Positions 24,426-33,583 of a stretch of 64,000 bases of DNA are shown piece by piece. The notes beneath the pieces were generated by a model that was not told where the DNA came from, did no database searches, and worked only from the letters and a program-made list of their open reading frames with translations. Position 1 is the stretch's first letter. Every line of letters starts with the position of its first letter. This DNA comes from Pseudoduganella namucuonensis. Its GTDB lineage: Bacteria > Pseudomonadota > Gammaproteobacteria > Burkholderiales > Burkholderiaceae_D. Location of the stretch: the NCBI RefSeq assembly GCF_900116645.1, contig NZ_FPBO01000017.1, positions 62,001-126,000 of the forward strand, in the 5' to 3' direction. Position numbers and translations under genes: made by a program.

Positions 24426-25508
24426 CTACGCATTATAAAAGCTGCTGGACAGGTAGTGTCGGCGAAGATGCTTGAACGCGACCATCAGGATGGCCGACGC
24501 CGGCAGCGCCAGCAGCACGCCGACGAAGCCGAACAGCTGTCCGAAGGCCAGCAGCGCGAAGATCACGGCCAGCGGATTCAAGCCGATGCGCTCGCCCACC
24601 AGCCGCGGCGTGAGGAAGAAACCCTCGATCACCTGGCCGGCGCCGTAGATGGCGGCCACGGCGATCACGCCGCTCCAGTCGGTGAATTGCAGCACGGCGG
24701 CGATCAGCGCCAGCACCAGGCCCAGGCCGAAGCCCAGGTAGGGGATGAACACCAAGAGCCCGGTGAGGATGCCGACCGGCAGCGCCACGTCGAAGCCGGC
24801 GATGGCCAGGCAGGTCGAGTAATAGATGGCGAGCACCAGCATCACCAGCAGCTGGCCGCGCAGGTATTGCGCCAGCAGCGTGTCGACCTCCTCGGCCATG
24901 GACACGGCGCGGCCGATGTAGCGCCGCGGGATGGCGCCGGCGATGCGGGCGATCACCTTGTGCCAGTCCAGCAACAGGTAGAACAGCAGCACCGGCACCA
25001 GCACCACGGTGAACACCCAGCTCAGCACGGCGGTGCCGCCGACCCGCGCCGAGGCCAGCACGGCGGCCCAGATCTCGTCGCCGCTGGAGGCCATCTGCTG
25101 CGACACCAGCTGCTTGATGCCGGCGCTGTCGAGTTTGACGCGGATGCCCATTTCGCGCAGGCGCGGCGACAGCAGGTCGTTGGCCTTGGCCAGGAAGGCC
25201 GGGATCTGCGCCTGCAGCAGCGGAATCTCGCTTTGCAGCACCGGCACCACGATCAGCACCAGCGCGAAGATGGCGGCCAGGAAGGCCAGCACCACCAGCA
25301 CCACCGCCAGCGCGCGCGGCACGTCGAAGCGGCCCAGGCGCAGGTGGTCGATGCGGTCGACGCCCGGATTGAGCGCGTAGGCGATGATGGCGGCGGCGAT
25401 GAAGGGCGTCAGGACCGGCCCCAGCGCGGTCAGGAGGAGCCCGAATGCCAGCCACAATGCCACCCAAAATGCCGTTTGCTTCTGTTCTACCGAGAGGGGA
25501 AATGGCAT
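24426..25508 (-). CDS. perM: AI-2E/PerM-family membrane protein
   Basis: 360 residues with multiple hydrophobic helices (for example AAIIAYALNPGVD near the N-terminus and LVVLAFLAAIFALVLIV). The long amphipathic central region (LSPRLREMGIRVKLD) and the late PYLGFGLGLVLALIAA and LVGERIGLNPLAVIFALLAFG segments are standard for the AI-2E transporter superfamily. The transported substrate is unknown here. It is divergent from purM, a common burkholderial pairing, and 36 bp upstream of hda. Confidence 0.88.
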   Translation of the reverse strand: MPFPLSVEQKQTAFWVALWLAFGLLLTALGPVLTPFIAAAIIAYALNPGVDRIDHLRLGRFDVPRALAVVLVVLAFLAAIFALVLIVVPVLQSEIPLLQAQIPAFLAKANDLLSPRLREMGIRVKLDSAGIKQLVSQQMASSGDEIWAAVLASARVGGTAVLSWVFTVVLVPVLLFYLLLDWHKVIARIAGAIPRRYIGRAVSMAEEVDTLLAQYLRGQLLVMLVLAIYYSTCLAIAGFDVALPVGILTGLLVFIPYLGFGLGLVLALIAAVLQFTDWSGVIAVAAIYGAGQVIEGFFLTPRLVGERIGLNPLAVIFALLAFGQLFGFVGVLLALPASAILMVAFKHLRRHYLSSSFYNA

Positions 25509-25668
25509 GTGGGAAAGATGTTTTTGTTAAAAACGGATGGTTGACTAGGCATTTTGATAGAATAGCGGTCTTGCCGGATCTTGCGCGCAATATGCCGTGA
25601 ATATGCCATATCGCGCCCCGGAAACGGCCACCGCCTTCTATTTTACCGCCTCCGCTGCGAAATACACC

Positions 25669-26712
<1,044 letters not shown>

Positions 26713-26744
26713 GGCCGGGCGCCCGCAGGCGCCCCGCCATGTTG

Positions 26745-26781
26745 AAAAAGCGGACCTTGCCTGGCATCGTCCGCTTTTTTA
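26745..26781 (+). terminator. Intrinsic terminator after purM
   Basis: AAAAAGCGGA (26745-26754) pairs with TCCGCTTTTT (26770-26779) across a 15-nt loop, followed by T residues. Because of the A and T tracts it could also work in the opposite direction, although no minus-strand gene ends here. Confidence 0.8.
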
Positions 26782-26882
26782 TTTCACGACCGGAAACACC
26801 GTACAATTCATCGAACCGGAGGCGACGAGGGGGCTTGTCGTTGGTCTGGCGCTCACGATGACCGCGTAGCCATTGGAATTTC

Positions 26883-28247
26883 ATGAAGCTGAAACGAATA
26901 CATCTGCGTAATTTTCGATGCTTTGACGAGCTAGTCGTCGACTTTGGGCCGCAACTAACTGTCATCATCGCCGAGAATGGCGCAGGCAAGACCGCGATCC
27001 TCGACGCGATTGCGATTGGATTTGGCCGCTATCTCACCAAGCTGCCGGGAGTGACCGGACGTACGGTCAAGGATACGGATCTGCGCGTGGCCGAGGGCGA
27101 GCGGAGAACTCCTTATATGATGCTGGCCTGGGAGGCGGAGAGCATAGATGGCTTACCCATCGTATGGGCGAGCGGCCGCAAGCGTGACAGTGCCGTCACG
27201 ACGGCAGAGATCAAGAAGCTTTTGTCCAACGAGCAGGCTGCACTCATGGGGCGCGGGTTGAGGGAGCTGAATGATTTCACGCTCGGGCTCGTTCAGAAGG
27301 ACTCGTTCCAGCAAGCGTATTTCTTGCCGGTGATCGCCTATTACGGTACCAATCGCGCCATCCGGGAAGAAGTGCAGGGCCATCGGGGATCCAGGAAGAA
27401 TCCTTCACGCTTCGACGCCTTGGCCAATTCATTGGACCCCGATTCGCGCTTTCAGGCCGCGTTCGAATGGTTCAGTGCAATGGAAGACGTCGAGCGCCGC
27501 GAGCGTGGCACGCGGCGTGACTTCGACTATCGTCATCCTGATCTGGATGTTGTGCGCGGCGCCATTGTGCGCATGCTGCCGCCAGGTTTCAGCAATCCCC
27601 GGACGGAAGTCCGTCCGTTGCGTTTTGTCATCGACCGCATCATGCCGGATGGCGTAACCCGTACGTTGCGCGTCAACGAATTGAGCGACGGTTATCGCGT
27701 TGTGCTGGGCCTGGCCATGGACCTTGCCAGACGCATGGCGCAGGCAAACAGCCGCGCGGCAAATGGCGGCATGCAAATCGTTAATCCCTTGGACTTGCCA
27801 GCCATCGCGCTCATCGATGAAGTGGACCTGCATTTGCATCCATCCTGGCAGCAAAAAGTGCTGGATGACTTGATGCGGACTTTCCGTAATACGCAATTCA
27901 TCGTGACGACCCACAGTCCGCAGGTGATCAGTACAGTCAAACGGGAAGACATACGTGTTGTGGGGCCGGATGGGGCGGGCCGAATCATCGCCGCGCCTCC
28001 TATTGCCATGACCTATGGGGAACCCAGCGGCGATGTTCTGCAAAGTGTGATGATGGTCGATCCCCAACCTCCCGTGACAGAAAAGGCCGATCTGCAGCGT
28101 CTCACCGAGTGGGTTGACCAGGGACGATATCAAAGCTCCGAGGCCACCGATCTCATGCAAAGCCTTACTGCCGCGTTGGGCGAGCAGCATCCTCAGTTGC
28201 AGCGGTTGAGGCGCAGTATTCACCGGCAAGAATCGTTAAAGCGATGA
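26883..28247 (+). CDS. ptuA: AAA ATPase of a Septu-like defence module (PtuA-like)
   Basis: 454 residues. An ABC/SMC-type AAA ATPase of the AAA_21/OLD-like kind. The N-terminus is LRNFRCFDELVVDFG, with Walker A AENGAGKTA (30-38). A signature-like stretch NELSDGYRVVLGLAMDLAR, Walker B ALIDEVDLHLHPSWQQ and the His switch VTTHSPQVIS follow. Its stop overlaps the next start (ATGA at 28244-28247), and that next gene is a TIGR02646-like HNH protein; this pairing is the hallmark of the Septu anti-phage system. In known systems PtuA senses infection and controls the nuclease PtuB. Codon use is visibly less GC-rich than that of purM before it and the desaturase after it, which suggests transfer. A plain OLD-like ATPase is the alternative. 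Confidence 0.8.
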   Translation: MKLKRIHLRNFRCFDELVVDFGPQLTVIIAENGAGKTAILDAIAIGFGRYLTKLPGVTGRTVKDTDLRVAEGERRTPYMMLAWEAESIDGLPIVWASGRKRDSAVTTAEIKKLLSNEQAALMGRGLRELNDFTLGLVQKDSFQQAYFLPVIAYYGTNRAIREEVQGHRGSRKNPSRFDALANSLDPDSRFQAAFEWFSAMEDVERRERGTRRDFDYRHPDLDVVRGAIVRMLPPGFSNPRTEVRPLRFVIDRIMPDGVTRTLRVNELSDGYRVVLGLAMDLARRMAQANSRAANGGMQIVNPLDLPAIALIDEVDLHLHPSWQQKVLDDLMRTFRNTQFIVTTHSPQVISTVKREDIRVVGPDGAGRIIAAPPIAMTYGEPSGDVLQSVMMVDPQPPVTEKADLQRLTEWVDQGRYQSSEATDLMQSLTAALGEQHPQLQRLRRSIHRQESLKR

Positions 28248-28957
28248 GGGCGATCCACAAGCACGGCAACGGTGGCTACCATCTGAGTCAAGCGAATGAA
28301 AAACCGCCGCAGACCGCGGAGCAGGCGCTGACGCGGTGGGACAGCTTTCGGCCCAAGTACAAGCGGGAAGTCATCGCATCGTTGCTGAATGAGCAATATC
28401 ACCTGTGTTGTTACAGCGAGTTGCGCGCCGATGAAGAGGGACTTGGTTACCATATCGAGCATGTCGAGAACAAAAGCCAGAATCCGCAGCGCACCTTCGA
28501 GTACAGCAATCTCGCCGCCAGCGCTTTGGGTACTCCGGACCTGTCCGAATACAACGCGCAAGGGCATGAACTGTTTGGCGGCCACGCGCCGGGCAAACAG
28601 CAGTCAGTGGACCCTGTTCGGTTCGTCTCTTGCCACCAGGCGGATTGCCACCGGTTTTTTGCCTATGTTTCCGATGGCCGGGTCGTACCGGCACAAGAGC
28701 TTGTTCCACAAGAGCGGGAACGGGCGCAGTACACTATCGACACGCTTAATCTCAACAGCCCATACCTGGTCACCCAGCGGCGCAAGTGGTGGGATGAACT
28801 TGATGCATTATTCGAGGAACATGTGGTTAAAGGCTGGAGTTTGGCCGACTTGGCCGCCGTGGATCTTGTGCCGGTGAATAACCGGCTGGGCAGATTCTTT
28901 AGCCTGACGCGGCAGTTCTGGGGGCCGGCCGCTGAACAAGCTCCCCTTATTGCATGA
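28244..28957 (+). CDS. ptuB: HNH endonuclease of a Septu-like module (PtuB-like, TIGR02646-type)
   Basis: 237 residues. The likely effector nuclease. The core reads HLCCYSEL (Cys55-Cys56), then YHIEHVENKSQNPQ (His70, Glu72, His73), then TFEYSNLAAS. A second possible metal site is SCHQADCHRF (Cys130, Cys135). The ending pattern IDTLNLNSPYLVTQRR is typical of TIGR02646 proteins. PtuB proteins often show C-x-x-C before the HNH; here the first pair is an adjacent CC. It overlaps ptuA by 4 nt, so a fixed stoichiometry is expected. DNA or RNA cleavage is known for the family but not shown here. Confidence 0.78.
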   Translation: MRAIHKHGNGGYHLSQANEKPPQTAEQALTRWDSFRPKYKREVIASLLNEQYHLCCYSELRADEEGLGYHIEHVENKSQNPQRTFEYSNLAASALGTPDLSEYNAQGHELFGGHAPGKQQSVDPVRFVSCHQADCHRFFAYVSDGRVVPAQELVPQERERAQYTIDTLNLNSPYLVTQRRKWWDELDALFEEHVVKGWSLADLAAVDLVPVNNRLGRFFSLTRQFWGPAAEQAPLIA

Positions 28958-29106
28958 TGTCAGCGCGTCGCTGCTGTGTTGTTCCACGTAGCCATCGCGG
29001 TATCGATAGTTAATACTATACTGATTAATTTTAATACCGGTATTGCGATTCTTGCCGCGGCGCGGCGGCGCGGCAGACTGGCCCCTCCAACAACAGGGAG
29101 GCCAGG
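28958..29106. other. AT-rich boundary spacer downstream of the Septu-like pair
   Basis: 149 bp that are far more A/T-rich than the flanks around 29000-29045. They include a TATACT and a partially symmetrical GGTAT...ATACC arrangement. It probably holds the promoter of the desaturase gene and marks the right edge of the inserted defence pair. No direct repeat matching the left edge was found by eye. Confidence 0.4.
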
Positions 29107-29838
29107 ATGCTACCGACAATATTCGCCGTGTTTGTATTTTGCTTTGTGCTCGAACGCGTGGTCCCCGGCTGGCGGTTGCCGCATGTGCGGACGTGGCCGG
29201 CGCGGGTGCTGCTGATCAACGCGGTCCAACTGGGCGTGGTGGTGCTGGCGGGATACAGCTGGGAACGCTGGCTGTCGTCGGCGTCGCTGTTCCGCCTGTC
29301 CGACCACGTCGGCCCGGCGGCGGGCGGCATGGCCGCCTACTTCATCGCCACCTTCGTGTTCTACTGGTGGCACCGCGCGCGGCACGAGTCTGATCTGCTG
29401 TGGCGCCTGTTCCACCAGATCCACCACAGCCCCCAGCGCATCGAAGTCATCACCTCGTTCTACAAGCACCCGCTGGAAATGGTGGTCAATTCCATCATCG
29501 GCAGCCTGCTGGTGTACGCCACGCTGGGCCTGTCGCCGGAGGCGGGCGCGGTGTACACGCTGTGCACCGCGCTCGGCGAGTTCTTCTACCACACCAGCGT
29601 GCGCACGCCGCGCTGGGTGGGCTGGTTCTTCCAGCGGCCCGAAATGCACCGCGTCCACCACCAGCACGGCCGCCACCGCAACAACTACGGCGACATCGTG
29701 TGGTGGGACTGGCTGTTCGGCACCTACGAAAACCCGCCGGCGTTCCGCGCCGGCTGCGGCTTCGATCCCGACAAGGAAGAGCGCCTGGCCGACATGCTGG
29801 CCTGGCGCGACGTCCATAGGGACGATCCATCCCGCTGA
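29107..29838 (+). CDS. Sterol desaturase/fatty acid hydroxylase family protein
   Basis: 243 residues, membrane-bound, with the eight-histidine di-iron signature: HRARH (89-93), HQIHH (103-107), His162 in FFYHTS and HRVHH (181-185). Hydrophobic segments precede and separate the clusters. Enzymes of this family hydroxylate or desaturate lipids with O2; the bacterial substrate is unknown. A GGGAGG lies about 10 nt before the ATG. It converges on the dioxygenase-fusion lipoprotein gene, 14 bp away. Confidence 0.87.
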   Translation: MLPTIFAVFVFCFVLERVVPGWRLPHVRTWPARVLLINAVQLGVVVLAGYSWERWLSSASLFRLSDHVGPAAGGMAAYFIATFVFYWWHRARHESDLLWRLFHQIHHSPQRIEVITSFYKHPLEMVVNSIIGSLLVYATLGLSPEAGAVYTLCTALGEFFYHTSVRTPRWVGWFFQRPEMHRVHHQHGRHRNNYGDIVWWDWLFGTYENPPAFRAGCGFDPDKEERLADMLAWRDVHRDDPSR

Positions 29839-29852
29839 CCGGCGCGCGGCCG

Positions 29853-32174
29853 TCACACCGCGATCGACACCGTCACGTTGGCGACGTAGCCGGTGGCCAC
29901 GCTGCCGCTGAGGGACGTCATCTCCAGCGAATAGCCGTCGCTGAACACGTTGTCGGTGGCGAAGCTGATGCTGCTGAAATTGCGCACGCTGGCGGTGTAG
30001 CCGCTGGCGGCCGCGTACACGGCGGTGCAGATGTCGGTCGGGAACGCCAGCTGCGAGGTCTTGATCTTGTTGCTGGCCGTGGTGGCCTTGGCCACGCTGG
30101 GGTAGACCTCGAAGTGCATGTGCGGCATGCGGCCCGCGTAGCAGCCGGGGAAGATGGTGGTGAAGGTGGCCACCCCGTTGGCGTCCGTCGGCTGCACCCC
30201 GCGCAGGTAGTTGGCATTGACGCTGGATTCGGTGTACACCGAGTACGCCCCCTCGCGCGTGCAATGCCACAGGTAGATCGCGTAGCCGGCCAGCGGCGCG
30301 CAGTTGTTGTTGACGTTCTGCAGCGTGATGTTGATGGTCAGCGGCACGCCGCCCACCTGGGTCGAGCTGCCCAGGGTGCCGCGGATGTCCGAGCGCACGA
30401 TGCCCGACAGCGCCAGCACGTTGTAGGTCTGGCTGCTGGCGTTGGAGCCGTCGGCAGGATACGGGCCGGCGGTTTCCTCCGGGATCACCGAGCAGGCCAC
30501 GGCGGCCGCGCGCGTCACCACCACGGTGTAGGTCTTGCTGGTGGCGCCGTCCTGCGCCGTCACCGCCACCGTCAGCGTGTTGCTGCCCACGTTCAGCGCC
30601 AGCGAGGCCGAGGTGGCACCGCTGGCCACCGTCGCGCTGTTGACCTTGATGGTGGCGCCGCTGTTGCCGGCCACCGGCGACAGCGTCACCGTCGCCACCG
30701 AGTTGATCACGCTGGCCGTGTAGCTGGTGGTGCTGGCGCTGAACACGGGCGACAGCGTGCCGGACGACAGCGTCAGCCCGCTCAGCGCCGCGTCCGAGGA
30801 CAGCGTCGCCGCCGCGCGCGTGACGATCACGGTGTAGGTGCGGGTGGTGCTGCCGTCCTGCGCCGTCACCACCACCGACAGCGTGTTGCTGCCCACGCTC
30901 AGGGCCAGCGCCGCCGACGTGGCGCCGCTGGCCGTGGCCACGCCGTTGACCTTGATGGTGGCGCTGGCGCTGCTGGTCGGCTTCAAGGTCACCGAGCTCA
31001 CCGAGTTGGCCACCGAGGCGGTGTAGCCCAGCGTGGCCGTGGCGAAGGTGGGCGCCAGCGTGCCGGACGAGATCGCCAGCGCGCTCAGGCTGGCGTCGGT
31101 GGAGACCGCCGCCGCGCGCGTCACCGCCACCGTGTAGGTGATGATGTGGGTGCCGTCCTGCGCGCTGACCACCACCGACAGCACATTGCTGCCCACGCTC
31201 AGCGCCAGTCCGGCCGAGCCGCCGCCGCTTTTCACGGCGCTGCCGTTGACGGTGATGGTGGCGTCGGCGCTGGTGGCGGTGGGCGTCAGGGTCACCGACG
31301 CCACCGAGTTGGCCACCGAGGCCGTGTAGGCCACCGTGCCGGAGGCGAAGGCGGGCGACAGCGTGCCGGACGACAGCGCCAGCGCGCTCAGGGTGGCGTC
31401 GCCCGAGGCGGTGGCGGTGGCCACGGCGCGCACCACGGTGACGGTGTAGACGCGGCTGGTGACGCCGTCCTGCGCCAGCACCGTGACCGTCAGCGTGTTG
31501 TTGCCCACGTTCAGGGCCAGCGCGCCGGAGGCGCCGCCGCTGGCGACGGTGGCGTCGTTGACCTTGATCGAGGCGCCCGAGCCGTTGGCGGTCGGGGCCA
31601 GCGTCACCGAGGTGACCGAGTTGGCCACCGTGACCGCGTAGCTGGTGGTGGCGGCGGCGAAGGCGGGCGACAGGCTGCCGGTGGAAATGCTCAAGGCCTT
31701 CAGGCTGGCGTCGGCCGACAGCGTGGGCGGGGCGCGCTTGACGATCACCGTGTGGCTGGTGGAGACGCCGCCCTTGCTGGCCACGATGTTGAAGCTGTTG
31801 TCGCCCACGTTCAGCGCGAAGCCGCCGGAACTGACGCCGCTGGCCACGGCGGTGCCGTTGATGGCCACCGTCGCGCCGCTGTCGGCCAGCGTGGGGCTGA
31901 AGGCGATGGCGCCGGTGGCGTTGGCCACGCTGGCCGTGTAGCTGGTGGTGGCGGGCGTGAATTCCGGCGACAGCGCGCCCTCCGACAGGCTCAGCCCGCC
32001 GAGCAGGGTGGTGGAGGTGGTGGAGGTGGAGGTGGCGGCGGTGCCGCCGCCTCCGCCTCCGCCGCCGCAGGCCAGCAGCGACAGGGCGCTGATGGAGCCC
32101 AGCGCGCCGAGCGCGGCGCGGCGGCGTAGTGGAGTGGCGACCGCCGCGGCGGCCTTGGATGGTGTGTTCGACAT
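29853..32174 (-). CDS. Lipoprotein with five cadherin-like beta-sandwich repeats fused to an intradiol-dioxygenase-like domain
   Basis: 773 residues. The N-terminus has RRRAALGALG followed by lipobox LLACG (Cys36), consistent with export as a lipoprotein, possibly via Tat, and then a poly-Gly linker. Residues ~57-560 hold five repeats of 95-100 residues, each with L..GTLSP.F...T..Y..SVANS and ending YTV.VTRA, like the Cadherin-like beta-sandwich family. Residues ~561-773 match intradiol ring-cleavage dioxygenases: EETAGPYP, IYLWHCTREGAYSVY, TTIFPGCYAGRMPHMHFEVYP. The Tyr and two His residues expected to bind Fe(III) are there. Start chosen at 32174, preceded by GAGGAC; an in-frame upstream Met lacks one. 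A surface-exposed aromatic-ring or polyphenol oxidase is an inference. Confidence 0.78.
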   Translation of the reverse strand: MSNTPSKAAAAVATPLRRRAALGALGSISALSLLACGGGGGGGGTAATSTSTTSTTLLGGLSLSEGALSPEFTPATTSYTASVANATGAIAFSPTLADSGATVAINGTAVASGVSSGGFALNVGDNSFNIVASKGGVSTSHTVIVKRAPPTLSADASLKALSISTGSLSPAFAAATTSYAVTVANSVTSVTLAPTANGSGASIKVNDATVASGGASGALALNVGNNTLTVTVLAQDGVTSRVYTVTVVRAVATATASGDATLSALALSSGTLSPAFASGTVAYTASVANSVASVTLTPTATSADATITVNGSAVKSGGGSAGLALSVGSNVLSVVVSAQDGTHIITYTVAVTRAAAVSTDASLSALAISSGTLAPTFATATLGYTASVANSVSSVTLKPTSSASATIKVNGVATASGATSAALALSVGSNTLSVVVTAQDGSTTRTYTVIVTRAAATLSSDAALSGLTLSSGTLSPVFSASTTSYTASVINSVATVTLSPVAGNSGATIKVNSATVASGATSASLALNVGSNTLTVAVTAQDGATSKTYTVVVTRAAAVACSVIPEETAGPYPADGSNASSQTYNVLALSGIVRSDIRGTLGSSTQVGGVPLTINITLQNVNNNCAPLAGYAIYLWHCTREGAYSVYTESSVNANYLRGVQPTDANGVATFTTIFPGCYAGRMPHMHFEVYPSVAKATTASNKIKTSQLAFPTDICTAVYAAASGYTASVRNFSSISFATDNVFSDGYSLEMTSLSGSVATGYVANVTVSIAV

Positions 32175-32297
32175 GACAGTCCTCTTCGGGTGGGTGGCTG
32201 GCGACCTGGTTTTGCCGCGCTGGAAAGTGCCGCGTGGCAACTTGTCCGATTCTCCGCCGGGTAACCGTTAGAAGACGTCAATACATGTAAAGTTGGG

Positions 32298-32324
32298 TAA
32301 AAAGGACGGCGCCGGGCGCCGTCC
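32298..32324 (-). terminator. Intrinsic terminator after the phosphofructokinase gene
   Basis: GGACGGCGCC (32304-32313) and GGCGCCGTCC (32315-32324) form a 10-bp perfect stem. Read on the minus strand it is followed by TTTTT (32303-32299). It lies 11 bp beyond the pfk stop and would end the S9 peptidase-pfk transcript before the dioxygenase-fusion gene. Confidence 0.82.
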
Positions 32325-32334
32325 CTGGGCCGCG

Positions 32335-33549
32335 TCAGCGGTTCAGGATCTTCGCCACCGGCGCCGGGCGCAGGCGGAACGCGTCCGGCATGCCGGAGCC
32401 CAGCAGGGGGCGCAGGTACATGCGGAAGGCGTCCGTCACGTCGGTGCCGCTGGCGGCGATGAACTCGTCCTCCATGGTGCGCGTCTTGCCGGCCACCGCC
32501 TCCAAAGGCAGCAACTCGTAGTCTGCCGAATAGAAGCCGGTGCGCTTGATGGCCACCGAGCCGTCCCGGTCGCCCCACATCGCGAACTGCACCGCCTTCT
32601 CGCCCACCTCGCGCGCCTCGCGCTGGTCCACGTCCGACACGCAGCCGATGAAGGAGCGCTGCAGGTAGCCGAAGGTGTCGCCGCGCACGCGCTTGATGCC
32701 CAGCTTGTCCTTGATCTCGTCGCACAGCAGGTCGGCCAGCGCGCCGGTGCCGGACAGCTGCACGTTGCCGTGCGCGTCGCGCTCGACCTCCTTGGCCAGC
32801 AGGCTGGCGATCGGCTCGCCGGAGGCGTCGTGGATGCCCTCGGAGACGGCGATCACGCAGCGCCCGTGCTTCTCGTACATGGCCTTCACGTCGGCCAGGA
32901 AGCGCTCCAGCTCGAACACGCGCTCGGGCAGGTAGATCAGGTGCGGGCCGTCGTCCGCGAACTTCTTGCCCAGCGCCGAGGCGGCGGTGAGGAAGCCGGC
33001 GTGCCGCCCCATCACCACGCCCACGTAGACGCCGGGCAGGGAGGCGTTGTCCAGGTTGGCGCCGGCGAAGGCCTGCGCCACGAAGCGCGCGGCCGACGGG
33101 AAGCCCGGCGTGTGGTCGTTGCCCACCAGGTCGTTGTCGATGGTCTTGGGGATGTGGATGCAGCGCAGCGGGTAGCCCGCCGCCCGCGCGCGCTGGCTGA
33201 CGATGCGCACCGTGTCGGACGAGTCGTTGCCGCCGATGTAGAAGAAATGCTCGATCTCGTGCGCGCGCAGCACCTCGAAGATGCGCTCGCAGTACTGCTC
33301 GTCCGGCTTGTCGCGGGTGGAGCCCAGCGCCGACGACGGGGTGGCCGCCACCAGCTCCAGGTTGTGGCTGGTTTCCTGCGTCAGGTCGACGAAGTCCTCG
33401 TTGACGATGCCGCGCACGCCGTGCAGCGCGCCGTACACCCGCGTCACGTGCCGGAAGCGCCGCGCCTCCAGCACCACGCCCACCAGCGACTGATTGATGA
33501 CGGCGGTGGGACCGCCCCCCTGTGCGACCAGTATTTTTCCAGACGACAT
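32335..33549 (-). CDS. pfp: 6-phosphofructokinase, probably pyrophosphate-dependent
   Basis: 404 residues, cytoplasmic. It phosphorylates fructose 6-phosphate, or runs in reverse. The N-terminal LVAQGGGPTAVINQS, the YIGGNDSSDT stretch and PKTIDNDL are conserved PFK sites. ATP-PFKs have GGDGS and PGTIDND, whereas PKTIDND is usual in PPi-dependent enzymes. The GVVMGRHAGFLTAAS motif is also typical. A GGGGA precedes the ATG. It is 34 bp after the last S9 peptidase gene and may be read through from that operon. PPi use is inferred from the motifs. Confidence 0.83.
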   Translation of the reverse strand: MSSGKILVAQGGGPTAVINQSLVGVVLEARRFRHVTRVYGALHGVRGIVNEDFVDLTQETSHNLELVAATPSSALGSTRDKPDEQYCERIFEVLRAHEIEHFFYIGGNDSSDTVRIVSQRARAAGYPLRCIHIPKTIDNDLVGNDHTPGFPSAARFVAQAFAGANLDNASLPGVYVGVVMGRHAGFLTAASALGKKFADDGPHLIYLPERVFELERFLADVKAMYEKHGRCVIAVSEGIHDASGEPIASLLAKEVERDAHGNVQLSGTGALADLLCDEIKDKLGIKRVRGDTFGYLQRSFIGCVSDVDQREAREVGEKAVQFAMWGDRDGSVAIKRTGFYSADYELLPLEAVAGKTRTMEDEFIAASGTDVTDAFRMYLRPLLGSGMPDAFRLRPAPVAKILNR

Positions 33550-33583
33550 GCGCTTCCCCTACAAGAGTTGGCCAGCCTGTAGA

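Noticed and set aside
30500..32000. Regular ~290-bp repeats that could suggest a CRISPR-like or satellite array
   Set aside because: They encode the five cadherin-like protein repeats in one reading frame. The unit length and codon-level divergence are those of a protein repeat.
30114..32129. Plus-strand open frame of 671 codons across the dioxygenase fusion
   Set aside because: It gives a Gly/Arg/His-rich product with no domains, mirroring the repeated DNA of the real gene on the other strand.
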